This document shows, in pieces, positions 37,667 through 47,709 of a DNA stretch of 64,000 bases (position 1 is the stretch's first letter; every line of letters begins with the position of its first letter). The stretch covers positions 845,162-909,161 of the forward strand of contig JBAIAA010000596.1 in assembly GCA_037893245.1 (NCBI GenBank). The letters are read 5' to 3'. Made by a program: the position numbers and the translations under genes. The notes beneath the pieces were generated by a model. The model had not been told where the DNA came from. It saw only the letters and a program-made list of their open reading frames with translations, and made no database searches. The DNA is from Crossaster papposus (taxonomy: Eukaryota > Echinodermata > Asteroidea > Velatida > Solasteridae).

Positions 37667-37823
37667 CCCCATCTTGTTGGACCCTGCTAATCCTACCAAC
37701 AACGCATGCTGGGTTTACCAGAAAGGTGACAATATGGATGTCATCGCGAAGGCCGCCGAGTCTGCTCTCCTGTCTACGCTTCTTTTTGACGTGTTGTCTA
37801 TGCAAATTGGCCCAATAGTTTGA
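37667..37823 (+). pseudogene. Orphan last exon of an OAS gene
   Basis: After an acceptor (TTTATTTTCCCCAG) the sequence encodes PILLDPANPTNNACWVYQKG and continues to TGA, in the same phase 2 as exon 4 of copy 3. Length and content match that exon, but the strand is opposite to the other OAS copies. No exon 1-3 sequence is recognisable upstream on the plus strand, where the (TTCG)n tract lies. Most likely it is a remnant of a fourth OAS copy. Confidence 0.7.
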
Positions 37824-38499
37824 CTCGGATGCTTAATTGTTTGTTTCACATGGATAGAAAGTAAAGGATCTAAATGTCATTATAAGCGCTTTGTGTTTGT
37901 ATATGAAAGATCTTTCTCGGCATAGTATATTGAACTAGAATGTTAATCATTTTGTATTTAGATAAGTACATCTTCTGAAAATAATGTGCTGAACACAAAT
38001 GTTGTATTAACATTCGAACCCCGCTAAGTCTGGTTCCCTGATTCCACAGCGTCTCAGTTTGAAAAATCGTTGGTAAAGTAACCATAAAAAAGGATATGGC
38101 GCAACCATCATGTTTTCATTCGCACCACGGCTTTTACAGGCAATATGATAAGTTGCATTTAATGCATTTTGCCTGTTTCCGATAATACCACCACTAAAAT
38201 TTTAAGACAAATGTCTCACCTCCTAAAGTCAACGGATATTACACTCGTTGACAAAACAGTAACAAATCTTGCGGAGACACATGTTTGTCCACTATTTTCA
38301 AAATGCCATCGCTAATCGTTTAAAACCCCCAACATTTCTTGATTTATTCTAAATGACAGCTATCCAAATGTAATACACAGTCTTATGATGTGTTTATAGG
38401 CCAATATAATAGGCCTGTTTAAATTTTTGGAACAATTACAAGATATCTAGCGAAATCATTTTGCTGGATAATAATAATACTAATAATAATAAAACGCCC
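37824..38499. other. No assignable gene
   Basis: AT-rich sequence with a short TAATAA run next to the following MITE; nothing else recognised. Confidence 0.5.
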
Positions 38500-38764
38500 A
38501 AATGGGTACTTGGGGAGACAATCCCATAGAGTCGTACAGAAAATGGAAACTGCCCTAACTTTTATACCCTAACCCTTTTTTCTATGATCTTCGAGATTTG
38601 TGCTATTTAGACCCAAATCTGTCTTCTCCGAGCAAAAATAACCCCCAAATATCGTTTTGTGGGGTAGCTAGACACTTAGGGAGACATTGAAATGTCTCCC
38701 TAAGTGCCACTGTCTCCCAAGTGAATCAAAACTATCGCTAATTTGTCTCCCTAAGTGCTCATTT
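38500..38764. mobile_element. 265-bp MITE, copy 2 (opposite orientation)
   Basis: This has the same ends and internal palindrome as 26774-27037, read in reverse: AAATGGGTACTTGGGGAGAC on the left and TTGTCTCCCTAAGTGCTCAT on the right. It inserted next to the 3' end of a LINE fragment. Confidence 0.8.
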
Positions 38765-38831
38765 AGTAAAATAAACCGTTCTTATTAAGCGCATTACACA
38801 CAGAGTCCCAATGCGCTGTACATAGGGGAAA

Positions 38832-39062
38832 TTAATCAACATTGAATAAATTGGTTTTGAGAAGGCATTTAAATTGAACCAAGGTTTGTGCATCTTTGAC
38901 GCTTTGGGGGAGTTTGTTCCAAAGATTGGGAGATGACGTAGAAAAAGCACGCTGGCCGTATGTCTTTGTCGATGACGATGAACAGGTGAGTAGGGATTGA
39001 GATTGTGAGCGCAGTTTTCTAGGAGGTTCATATTTGTAAATCAGATCCTTACTTACTTTCAA
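38832..39062 (-). pseudogene. LINE reverse transcriptase C-terminal end
   Basis: The minus strand encodes the terminal block seen at the end of CR1/Rex-like LINE proteins: KTYGQRAFSTSSPNLWNKLP, then FKCLLKTNLFNVD and a stop. The pattern 'G-x-R-x-F...P-x-LWN-x-LP...FK-x-x-LKTxLF' matches the plus-strand LINE end at 59282-59428. No upstream domain is present, so it is 5'-truncated. Confidence 0.75.
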
Positions 39063-39353
39063 ATAAGTAAGATATTTTTTATTAATTCGGTAATAACATT
39101 TTTCGATATCTGCAAATGGTGGATCCTACCTTTAAGTTGTGTTAGGTGTTATATGTTAGGTGTTTTTGTAACACCAAAATCAAGAAATAGAACAGCAGGA
39201 AATTCCGATAAATGGGTTATTTAATTAGTATTGGGTAAAGTGGAATACCCATAGCAATATGTGCCATGTCGTTGGTGCTTTTTTTCCGGGGTAAAGTGGA
39301 TTACCCAGTTTAGTAATGGGTAATATGTACCATGTCGTTTGGTGATTTAACAA

Positions 39354-39529
39354 TTTTTACTCTTCTTTTTGGTTTGTAGGCCGTTTATTTTACCACTCTC
39401 TCACAACAACTTCACAACTACAACTTCGTCAGGAACCTGTTTTTTACTCTTCTTTTTGGTTTGTAGGCCGTTTATTTTACCACTCTCTCACAACAACTTC
39501 ACAACTACAACTTCGTCAGGAACCTGTTT
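39354..39529 (+). repeat. Tandem 87-bp duplication
   Basis: The sequence TTTTTACTCTTCTTTTTGGT through GTCAGGAACCTG is present twice in direct repeat with a period of 87 bp and no visible differences, indicating a recent event. A looser direct duplication of about 60 bp with core GGGTAAAGTGGA lies just before it (39228-39350). Confidence 0.85.
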
Positions 39530-39599
39530 TAACAAAGAAAGTCCTACTGCGCCGTCGCCCTGCAGCAGCGATATTCCCAAGCTGACAAGCAGGGACCCG

Positions 39600-40700
39600 A
39601 AAGTTACAGTTTACTATCCCCTATAGACTGCTGTGATAAGTCGCTGGCGGCCGTTCTTTTATACTTTTAATCCTGAAGATGGACATGGTTGGCGCCATCT
39701 TGTGGACGGTTCCGCGTGTGCCGTGTACCTCTTTGCGCGTGGAGGGTGGGAGGGAGCCCGTCTATTTTGCCGGGACCTGGGCCGCGCCATTTTGGGTGTG
39801 GTGTCCTGTTTGCCCGGCGCGGTACGGTGTGGGGTAGCGGACATGGGAGCCCGTCTTTTGCACAGGCCCTCTGTCGGCATTGCGCGGTGTCTGCGCTGGT
39901 CCCGCACCGGTTTGCGGTGGCGAGGCAGAGTATGGAAAGGGAGCCTGTCTATTTTATGTATTGTCGCGCTACACAGCTACACCGCTATAGCGCTTCGCAT
40001 CGTCCAGGGTTTCGTCCTTCTTTTAGCGGAAAACAAAATAATGTTTTATTTCCGCTTTGTAGAGGATGATTAGCGTGACTAACAGGATCGAATCAGTCGT
40101 CTATTATTTTCAGTTCACAGGCGAGCTCGGATTACCGGTATGTTGAAGACTGTTCTCGAAGTCGTGTTCGTGGTTTTATTGCTCCCGTTTGAACAACTGT
40201 ATGTGTTCCTTTCTCTATGGATGAACGTGCTCGCGGCGCTAAATATGCGTGATTCCTCAGAGGAGTGCCATGATGGAGATACTATAAGCATCGGACAACT
40301 GCATGCTTACAAACTCTGGTGAGTTCGTCCTTTCTTTAGCGGATTGTTTTGATTGTATAAGTAATATAAGTTGCTTTTTAAAACGTATCCCTTCCTCTAT
40401 GCGTATTTTAATACATGTGTTGTTCATGTGTTGTTTGCTTGGAACACCATCGGACCACACACAGACCAATACAATGTTTACACACGGGATGCGTAATCTT
40501 AAAAGGCTTGACTCCACCGACTGTGAATAAGTTATGCTTATTATTTTGTTCACGGTTTCGTTCAGTCTATTGGGAGCTTAAACCACTGTTTTTTGTTTTT
40601 TTACTTCTCCACACAGGACTTGTGATGACACCTTCAAGTTAACATCACGATATACCTGCTCAAACCAGTTCATACAACGATAGTTTAAACGGCAAAGAAG
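39600..40700. other. GC-rich island with open frames, unassigned
   Basis: 39640-40020 is much richer in G, C and CpG than the surroundings and contains GGCGCCATCTTG and GCGCCATTTTGG, words often seen near animal promoters. A 146-codon plus-strand frame (39633-40073) overlaps another open frame of 126 codons, so GC content alone may explain it. A donor-like GGTGAGTTC follows near 40318. This could be a promoter with a first exon; no protein family is recognised. Confidence 0.25.
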
Positions 40701-40889
40701 AATCAGCATCTCCTTCCCGGCTACAACTGCAGTTATGTGCTGCTGATTTGACATGAGATTTGCATTATTTTACACTTTTGGAGGATTTGTTAGCTCTGTA
40801 CAATAATACTCAAGAGTAATTCAAATGGAACAATTTCTAGAAACAGTATAATTCCCACAATGCAGACTGATTCGATACTGTTACCCTTA

Positions 40890-41220
40890 CAAAAATATCT
40901 GAATGGTAACCATTGAGATACCATTATGCATTATCATTGAGATACCATTCAAAAGTACCATTGTGATACAATTTTAAAGTACCATTGTGATACCATTAGT
41001 ATCCCAATGGTGTTTTGGAACGTTTTTGTTGAATGGTAAAATATGGTATTACCATTAGCGCTACCATTAATTTACCATTGTATGGTATCTTCCAATGGTA
41101 ATTTAATATCAATGGTAAAGATTCAGTTTTACCATTTGCATTACCATTCATGAAATATGAATGGTATTTTCCAAGGGTAAATTCATCTTTACCATTGACA
41201 TGGTAAATGCCACCTACAAT
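40890..41220. repeat. AATGGTA/TACCATT foldback-like region
   Basis: At least 16 copies of TACCATT or its complement AATGGTA occur in alternating orientation, including GAATGGTAAC, TTTACCATTG and GGTATTACCATTAG, forming many short dispersed palindromes. Terminal repeats were not fixed. Confidence 0.6.
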
Positions 41221-41631
41221 ATCTGTTTCCTGTGGTTTTAAACCACCTAACAATTTACAGAACCAAAAGTATTTTCTTCTGGTAAATAAGAACTTAATAT
41301 AAAAGTCTAAACTTTACTGGAAGTACTATTATTATGTTTGCTTACAAAGTACACAATTACTCAGGATGCATAACCCACGCGCTAAAATATTCTCATCACT
41401 AAAATTCAATTTGGTTTTATGTTATTTTGTTTGAACGCAGACAATATGCCGATTGTGGGGCTATAATCGGTCCCAAAAAACGGAAACAGTGTATAAATAC
41501 AATGAGAACTGCGTATATATTATCTCAAATAATCAATTTTTAGCAAGACCCAGTAGATTTCTGCACAATGCAGCTCACGAATATTGTGGCTGTAGTGGCA
41601 ATCACGCCATACCAGTAAGGTAGCTGTCCCA

Positions 41632-43720
41632 TGGCGCCGGCTAAGCCTATACCGTGTGCCACCGTGTGGTAGGTTTCGTGCGGACGGTGAAACACGGTGA
41701 GGCACACGATGGGGGCCGGTGAAAGTTTTGGGCATGTCCAAAACTTTCGCCGTGTGCCACCGCTTGTACCCACACGGCGAGAACCCGGTACGAGGACGGT
41801 AAGAGGACGGTATAAAGACGGTGTGCCGGTACGAGGCCGTTATAGACCGGTTCGTGGGGCGGTGAGAACGGTGACGACGTGTCATATTTTGTCCAACAAG
41901 TTGTTATCGTGTTCATACCGGCCTCGTACCGGGCTCTCGCCGGGATCTCGCCGAGCTCTCGCCGGGCTCTCGCCGTTCGCTCAACGTTGACCCACCGCCT
42001 CATATGGCCCTGTCACACAAGAACTTTTTAGGCCAACGCGTGAGTACCGTGTTGTAATTTTGGCAAGACGCTGGCAAACGCTGACCAACGCTAGGCCAGC
42101 GTTAGCAAAACGCTGAATGCGTTACTCACACGCTGGGACACGCTGTCACACGCTGAGGAAAACATATTTTTAACATACCTACAATTTTCAGCGTTTTCAG
42201 CGTGTGACTGCACACGCTGGCGGCGCGTTGGAGGTTCGTTACCCACGCGTCGAACACGCTAGAAGATCGTTATCAACCCGCTACCCACACGCTGGCGTAC
42301 GCTGGCGACACGCTGGTTATGGCCCTGTCACGCCAGAACGTTTTAGGCCAACGCATGAGTAGCGCGTTAAATATAGTTGATACGCTGGCAATCGCTGAAC
42401 TTTCACACAAAAAGTCAAGTGGAACCGTGATTTCAGCGTGTCCATACAGGTTGATAACGGGTTCATATCATATGCCAGCGCATGAGTAGCGTGTGGGGAA
42501 CGCGCTCAGCGCGTGAGGAACGCATCACTGATTTATAGTAAAAATATGACAGCAGGTCGCCAACGTGTGAGTAGGTTGGTGGGTTGGTAACGATCGTCTA
42601 GCGCGTTCGACGCGTGAGTAACGACCCTCCTGCGCGCCGCCAGCATGTGCAGTTACACGCTGGCAAACGCTGACAAGTTTAGGTATGTTGAAAAATGTAT
42701 ATTTGCCTCAGCGTGTGACAGCGTATTCCAGAGTGTAGGTAACGCGCCCAGCGTGTTGCTAACGCTGACCTAGCATTGGTCAACGTTTACCCGCGTGTTG
42801 CCGAAATTCCAACACGTTACTCACGCGTTGGCCTAAATCGTTCTGGTGTGACAGGGCCATGATAGTAGCGCGTCGGCTTTTTATACAACTAATCATGTGG
42901 TCGTTGAAGTACGCTGGCGCGCGTTGGAACGCGCTACTCACGCGCTGGGCAGTCGTTTATCAGTCGTCGAGCGCGTTACTAACGAGTTACTCACGCGCTC
43001 GCGAACGCTATAAACCCGTTATCAACGCGTTATGGACACGCTGAAATCACGGTTCAACTTAACTTTTCATGTGGAAGTTCAGTATTTGCCAGCGTATCAA
43101 CTATTTTTAACGCACTACTCACGCGTTGGCCTAAAACGTTCTGGTGTGACAGGGCCAATACCAGCTACATGCCGGCCCCTCACCGGTCTATTAACGTTCA
43201 ACTGCTTTCTCAACGACATATTAACGTCGTTTTACTGTTCCACTGTCCTCATAACGTCTCCATACTGACCTGTTGCCGTTTGTTTTACATCCGTCCGTTC
43301 AGAAACCATGTCAGACACCGTGACTCCATATTTTACTGTATACAAACGACGACAATGGTCAAAGCTTCAGTGTGACCAGCCGGGTGAGTGCCCAGCTTGT
43401 ATATACGGTGTGTGACGTCTTCAAGGCGGAGCGAACGTTTAGCGAACGTTTAGTGAACGGTATGGGTGCGTTCCGGGCGGTAAGCGGGCGGTAAGCGCCC
43501 GGTGCCCACCCGGTAAGGACCCGGCGAGGACCCGGCGAGACCAGGCGAGGGAACGATCAACACGGTGACACTAGCTGGTACAAGGACGTTGTAGGCGGTA
43601 AGGACCCGGTATGGAGACGGAATGGAAACGTTGAGGACACGGTGGAAAAGTTTAACAAAAAATAAAATCTTTGCGGCCGGAGAGAATTTCACCGCTTGTC
43701 ATTTAAGTCAAACGGTATGG
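41632..43720. repeat. CGGT/ACCG-word region interrupted by the composite element
   Basis: 41632-42004 and 43158-43720 are rich in variants of CGGTGAGGAC, CGGTAAGGACCC and GGCGAGAACC. Both orientations are present (for example CTCGCCGGGCTCTCGCC at about 41937-41975). The composite element 42005-43157 has inserted between the two parts. This looks like an older element of the same word-based foldback type; ends not determined. Confidence 0.5.
42005..43157 (-). mobile_element. Composite inverted-repeat element with interleaved ends, copy 2
   Basis: Outer ends are TGGCCCTGTCACACAAGAAC and its complement, flanked by ATA on both sides (42002-42004 and 43158-43160), a 3-bp target duplication. Internal copies of the end lie at 42320 (rightward) and 42859 (leftward). 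The arm order is B-left, A-left, B-right, A-right, exactly the reverse complement of the order in 33044-34082, so the two loci are the same composite in opposite orientations. Many sub-words are variants of CGCGTGAGTAACGCG. Confidence 0.85.
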
Positions 43721-44929
43721 GCCCGTTGGGTTAAGGTACATACTATAAACATTATTGATTAGAGACAGCATAAATGCATCCTCTCATCTTATGGGATTTT
43801 CCTGATTGTTATTTAGGTACTCCATATTTGTGTATAAACTAATCATTTTCAATAGCTATCATGTAACACAAAGCCGTATTGTATACATTTACTATTATTT
43901 TTTGTTTATTTGCAGTTTGTTTGGGTGAATTAGGTTCCAGTAAATCGAGGGTCTTCGGAATTGTTGATATCATGTGTAGAAAATCCTAACATAAATCTGA
44001 CCAGTGACCCACCCACCTTTGCCAGAATTTTGTGTGCAACCGAATTATCTGGATGGAGACCCACCTTTTTTCCCATGATTTGTTTTCTAGTGCAAACTTT
44101 GAGATCCAGACCTCGCGGGGAAACATTTCATTGTGAGGTCAGTTACTACAAGACCTACCCCTAGCTCGCAGGAAAAATAGCATTGAGAGGTCAATGCTTC
44201 CAGACCACCCCTCCGGCCCTCAGGCATGTTCATTTTTCCATTCTAGTCATTTTCACATGAAGTTTATGAATGGTTGCGGAATGGAAGATCCCGATCTGAA
44301 GCCTCCATCACTTCAGCATTAGTGAGCATGCATGCATTGAGCCAATAAACTGCCACATGAATCGACATAAATAAAAGAAAAAATAATGAAATGTCTTACG
44401 TACAGATGTCCAGTTGATTTCCAATCCGCAGTCGGGACATGTATGTCGTATTGTCGCCATTTAACATGTTTGTATTGTGAAAAGTCGCTCTATGAGGAGC
44501 GTAATCACACAATCGCGTAATTAGCTACATCCGGATTCCAGTGTAACTGGGAAATCATTGTGGTAGCAGCCACATACTAACGCAGACTAACGCTGCAAAT
44601 CGGCATTATTGGGCCTTTTTTATACAAAAATGCCGGAAAGTTAAATTCAATCAACTTGATTTTTGACAATTTGGATGATTTGAAGCCTTCTCAGCTAGTT
44701 GGAGTCGGAGTTCGTCACATTTGTGAACCGAGTATCCTCAAGCGCAATCATCATGAACAGCCAAACCAATATTCTGGAGAAACCCCACAAAATCAAAGTA
44801 GGACTAAAAACGAACTATTATAATGTGGGCAAACAATTAGGTGGAAATCAGACCGCAGCTGCCACACAAGGCGAGGAAAGTAACCACAGTGCAAAGTTCT
44901 CTCCTAAATGGTTAGACATACATGTATTT
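43721..44929. other. No assignable gene
   Basis: Nothing recognised. A short plus-strand open frame from 44699 runs into the LINE fragment and is probably fortuitous before 44930. Confidence 0.5.
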
Positions 44930-45123
44930 TACGACTATTGTAACTCTCTCTTGGTTGGTCTGCCTGACTACCAGTTGGCCAGGGTCCAGAGAATTATGAA
45001 CGGTGCTGCCCGTCTCATTTTCTGTCTGCCCAAATTCTACCATATTAGTGACACTCTCAGGTCTTTTCACTGGCTGCCAGTGAAAGAAAGAATCGAGTTC
45101 AAGCTCATACTCCAGGTGTTTAA
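44930..45123 (+). pseudogene. LINE reverse transcriptase 3' fragment, first half
   Basis: The frame encodes DYCNSLLVGLPDYQLARVQR, then GAARLIFCLPKFYHIS, then LHWLP-like SFHWLPVKERIEFKL, the usual order at the end of CR1/Rex-like LINE reverse transcriptases. It stops matching at GTGTTTAA, where a TTAA-flanked element begins (45124). The second half of the same reading frame resumes at 59160. Confidence 0.85.
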
Positions 45124-45726
45124 GACTGAGTTGCTCTAAAAATCAAAGAAGTGGTGGCAGATTTTTTTAAATGGATTTCGTTTATTCTTTGCACATGTGA
45201 AGGTCTTCAACCAAAGTGTAAAAAGAAAGCATATTTATTGTATCCACACTTCGGTTGCCATGGCAACGGGTGAAAATAGAAAGTTACCAATTTTACCTAA
45301 TTTAGCTCTTTTCAGTAAAAATGACCGAAGGTTGTGAGCTTCACTGTATAAAGACCAAATAGTTTACCTACCTCTCAGCTAAACATAGTAAAGATACATC
45401 CTTAATCTTTCCAAAAATGCACTTTCAAATATGGGTGTTTTGAGCAAAAGTCAATTTGGGAAATACAGGTGGTTGCTAAAATAGTCAGAAGTCTGAAAGT
45501 GGCATATTTGGGAAAGTTTTGCTTCCAAGATTGAAAGATAAGATGCTGGTCTGTAAGAATAAGGAAACAACAGTTTTGGTATTTTTTGTACGGGGGAGCA
45601 GTGTTGCCAGAAACTTCAGAAACTTTGATTTGTTTAATGTATATTTAAACGTAGCATTTTTAATGTAGCATTAAACGACCGAAACTCGTAAACAAAACTA
45701 AATTTACATAGTTGTGTGACAAAGTT

Positions 45727-45856
45727 GGCAGTTACATTGTTAGTAGTGACACAATTGGCAATGACGCAGTTGGTAATAACAAAGTTGGTGATGACATAAT
45801 TGGCAATGACATAATCGGCGGTTACATAATTGGCAATGACATAATTGGCAGCAACA
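45727..45856 (+). repeat. 15-bp minisatellite
   Basis: About eight degenerate tandem copies of ACATAATTGGCAATG occur, with variants in the GGC and AAT positions. Confidence 0.75.
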
Positions 45857-46314
45857 AATGTTGAACAAGTCTTTCAAAAAGGCTTTAGCCATACATTTAC
45901 AATAACCTTCAAGTTCAATAGTGCGTCTGTTCATATGCAGTTTATACACTAGATTTTGCATAACAAGTATACATTGCATGATAACATTTGGACATGCTGG
46001 AAAAGCTTCTCAATTGAAACTCGCAGGAAGATGCAACAATGCCAAAGCATATTTAAAGTTCATTCACAGATAAAGTGTTTAAAATAAATGGCCTCATTTC
46101 CCCCATAAAACAGTTCAAAACACTGTATGCAAAGTTTACCCCCATGTTGTGGACATCTGTTACTTGCCTTTGCACAGAGTAGAGTATGCACAAAGTCTAT
46201 ACATAAAGATACTTCCATATCCGAAATAGTACATAGAGATAATTTCCATACCAGTATCTCAGATAGTACATATAAAGTATATGATTTGAAAAGTGGATCA
46301 TTTTGATTTCAGAG

Positions 46315-47315
46315 TGTGGGAGGGGGTCATGAAATACTAGGTGGGTTCGAAACTGGCTGAAAGTTGGGTTGGAACGGTCAAGTCCAACATGAGGCAGGCA
46401 GGCAGCGTTTTTATTGACAATAACAAACATACGACAAAAGGAGAAAAAGAAAAGGAAAATCCAAAATTAATTTAAGAATTAACTAGAAATTACAGTACAA
46501 TCAAGGTTACATGAAGTATGTTGCCGCACACTGACTAGTAGTCCACCTAAATGGACGGTGACGTCACCATCTAGGCCAAACTAGTGGCTGGTAAATGTAC
46601 ATGTAATAATTCGACATAAACTCTAGCAGGACTAGGAGTAAAGTCTATTACAGGAACAACTGATTTAACTTACACATTGGCAATCATAAAATACTAAGGT
46701 GCATTATCTCAGTCTCAATAAAATAGTAAATCGATCTACATCCAACTAGACATACTTTAAAATACAATGTAGTTGTTTAAAATGCATAGTATTGTCGTCT
46801 ACAACGAGTGAGGGCGCCCTTTACTTATCACAACGTCTGACAGAGTCTAAAAACACAGGTTTGTCTTAATTTTACAAATGATACACTGCAAACACAAGCA
46901 CATAATGCGAGTCCTACTTTAACAAACCACATGGGAATATATTTCGTACACGGGTGCATAATATAAATGAATGTACATGTATCTATATCCATCTCGGCCG
47001 AAAAAAGCGTTAATAAATGGGCGGCGCCATGTTGGATAAAATGTAACGAAACAAACCTGCTTAATACTAAATTTCAGACTGGTTTCACATATAACCTAGC
47101 GTACGTGGGGAACCTATACAATAATACAATTTAGGCCCTATAAGTTTTAATGACACTAACATTATTAAAAACACCTAAAATCTCGTACCTGAAAGTTGGG
47201 TTGGAACGGTCAAGTCCAACATGAGGCAGGCAGGCAGCGTTTGCCGCCGGCCGCATGGTGGCGCTATAACCGCTCCAACGGACGGACTTCCGTGCGATGC
47301 CTTACCGACTCTACA
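46315..47315 (-). repeat. 3' LTR of the gypsy element
   Basis: 1001 bp, TGTGGGAGGG...CGACTCTACA on the plus strand. It contains an internal direct repeat: GAAAGTTGGGTTGGAACGGT through GGCAGGCAGCGTTT occurs near 46358 and again near 47191, about 830 bp apart. Confidence 0.93.
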
Positions 47316-47331
47316 TCTTCTCCCAAAGTAC
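47316..47331 (-). promoter_or_regulatory. Polypurine tract
   Basis: The minus strand reads CTTTGGGAGAAGA directly before the 3' LTR, the expected position for the plus-strand primer of reverse transcription. Confidence 0.75.
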
Positions 47332-47709
47332 AACGTCGTCGCCCCGACGACGAAAAGGCCTACAGTGGTGCGACTACTCCGGGGCTTAGCCTGGAGCAAA
47401 ACTCCTAGTATTAACTACTGTAACAGCAAAAACTTGGCAAAAATTGTTATGCACAAAACTGTAACCTCTTAAAAACATCAATTACAAACACCAGAACAGG
47501 GGCACCTGGCCCAATGAAAAATCAACACTCAGTGGAAAGTGAGTTTTCTGTGTCTCCTTTACGAAAAACTCTGCTCGTGCACAGACAGCTCTTAGTCTAA
47601 ACAGTCTGTTACATTTGATTAGCTTGCCGCTGTGCAGATCTAGCTTTCAAAAGTTAATGGTCCGAGTCGCTCTCGGAGCAAGAGTCGTACTCAGTCTCTG
47701 TTCGAGTAG

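Noticed and set aside
37521-37805. Minus-strand ORF over the orphan OAS exon
   Set aside because: It is the antisense of the LDPANPTNN exon; the plus strand has the acceptor, phase and stop expected of OAS exon 4.
39633-40073. 146-codon ORF in a GC-rich block
   Set aside because: No recognisable domain and an overlapping frame is equally open; GC richness suffices as explanation. Kept only as an unassigned island.
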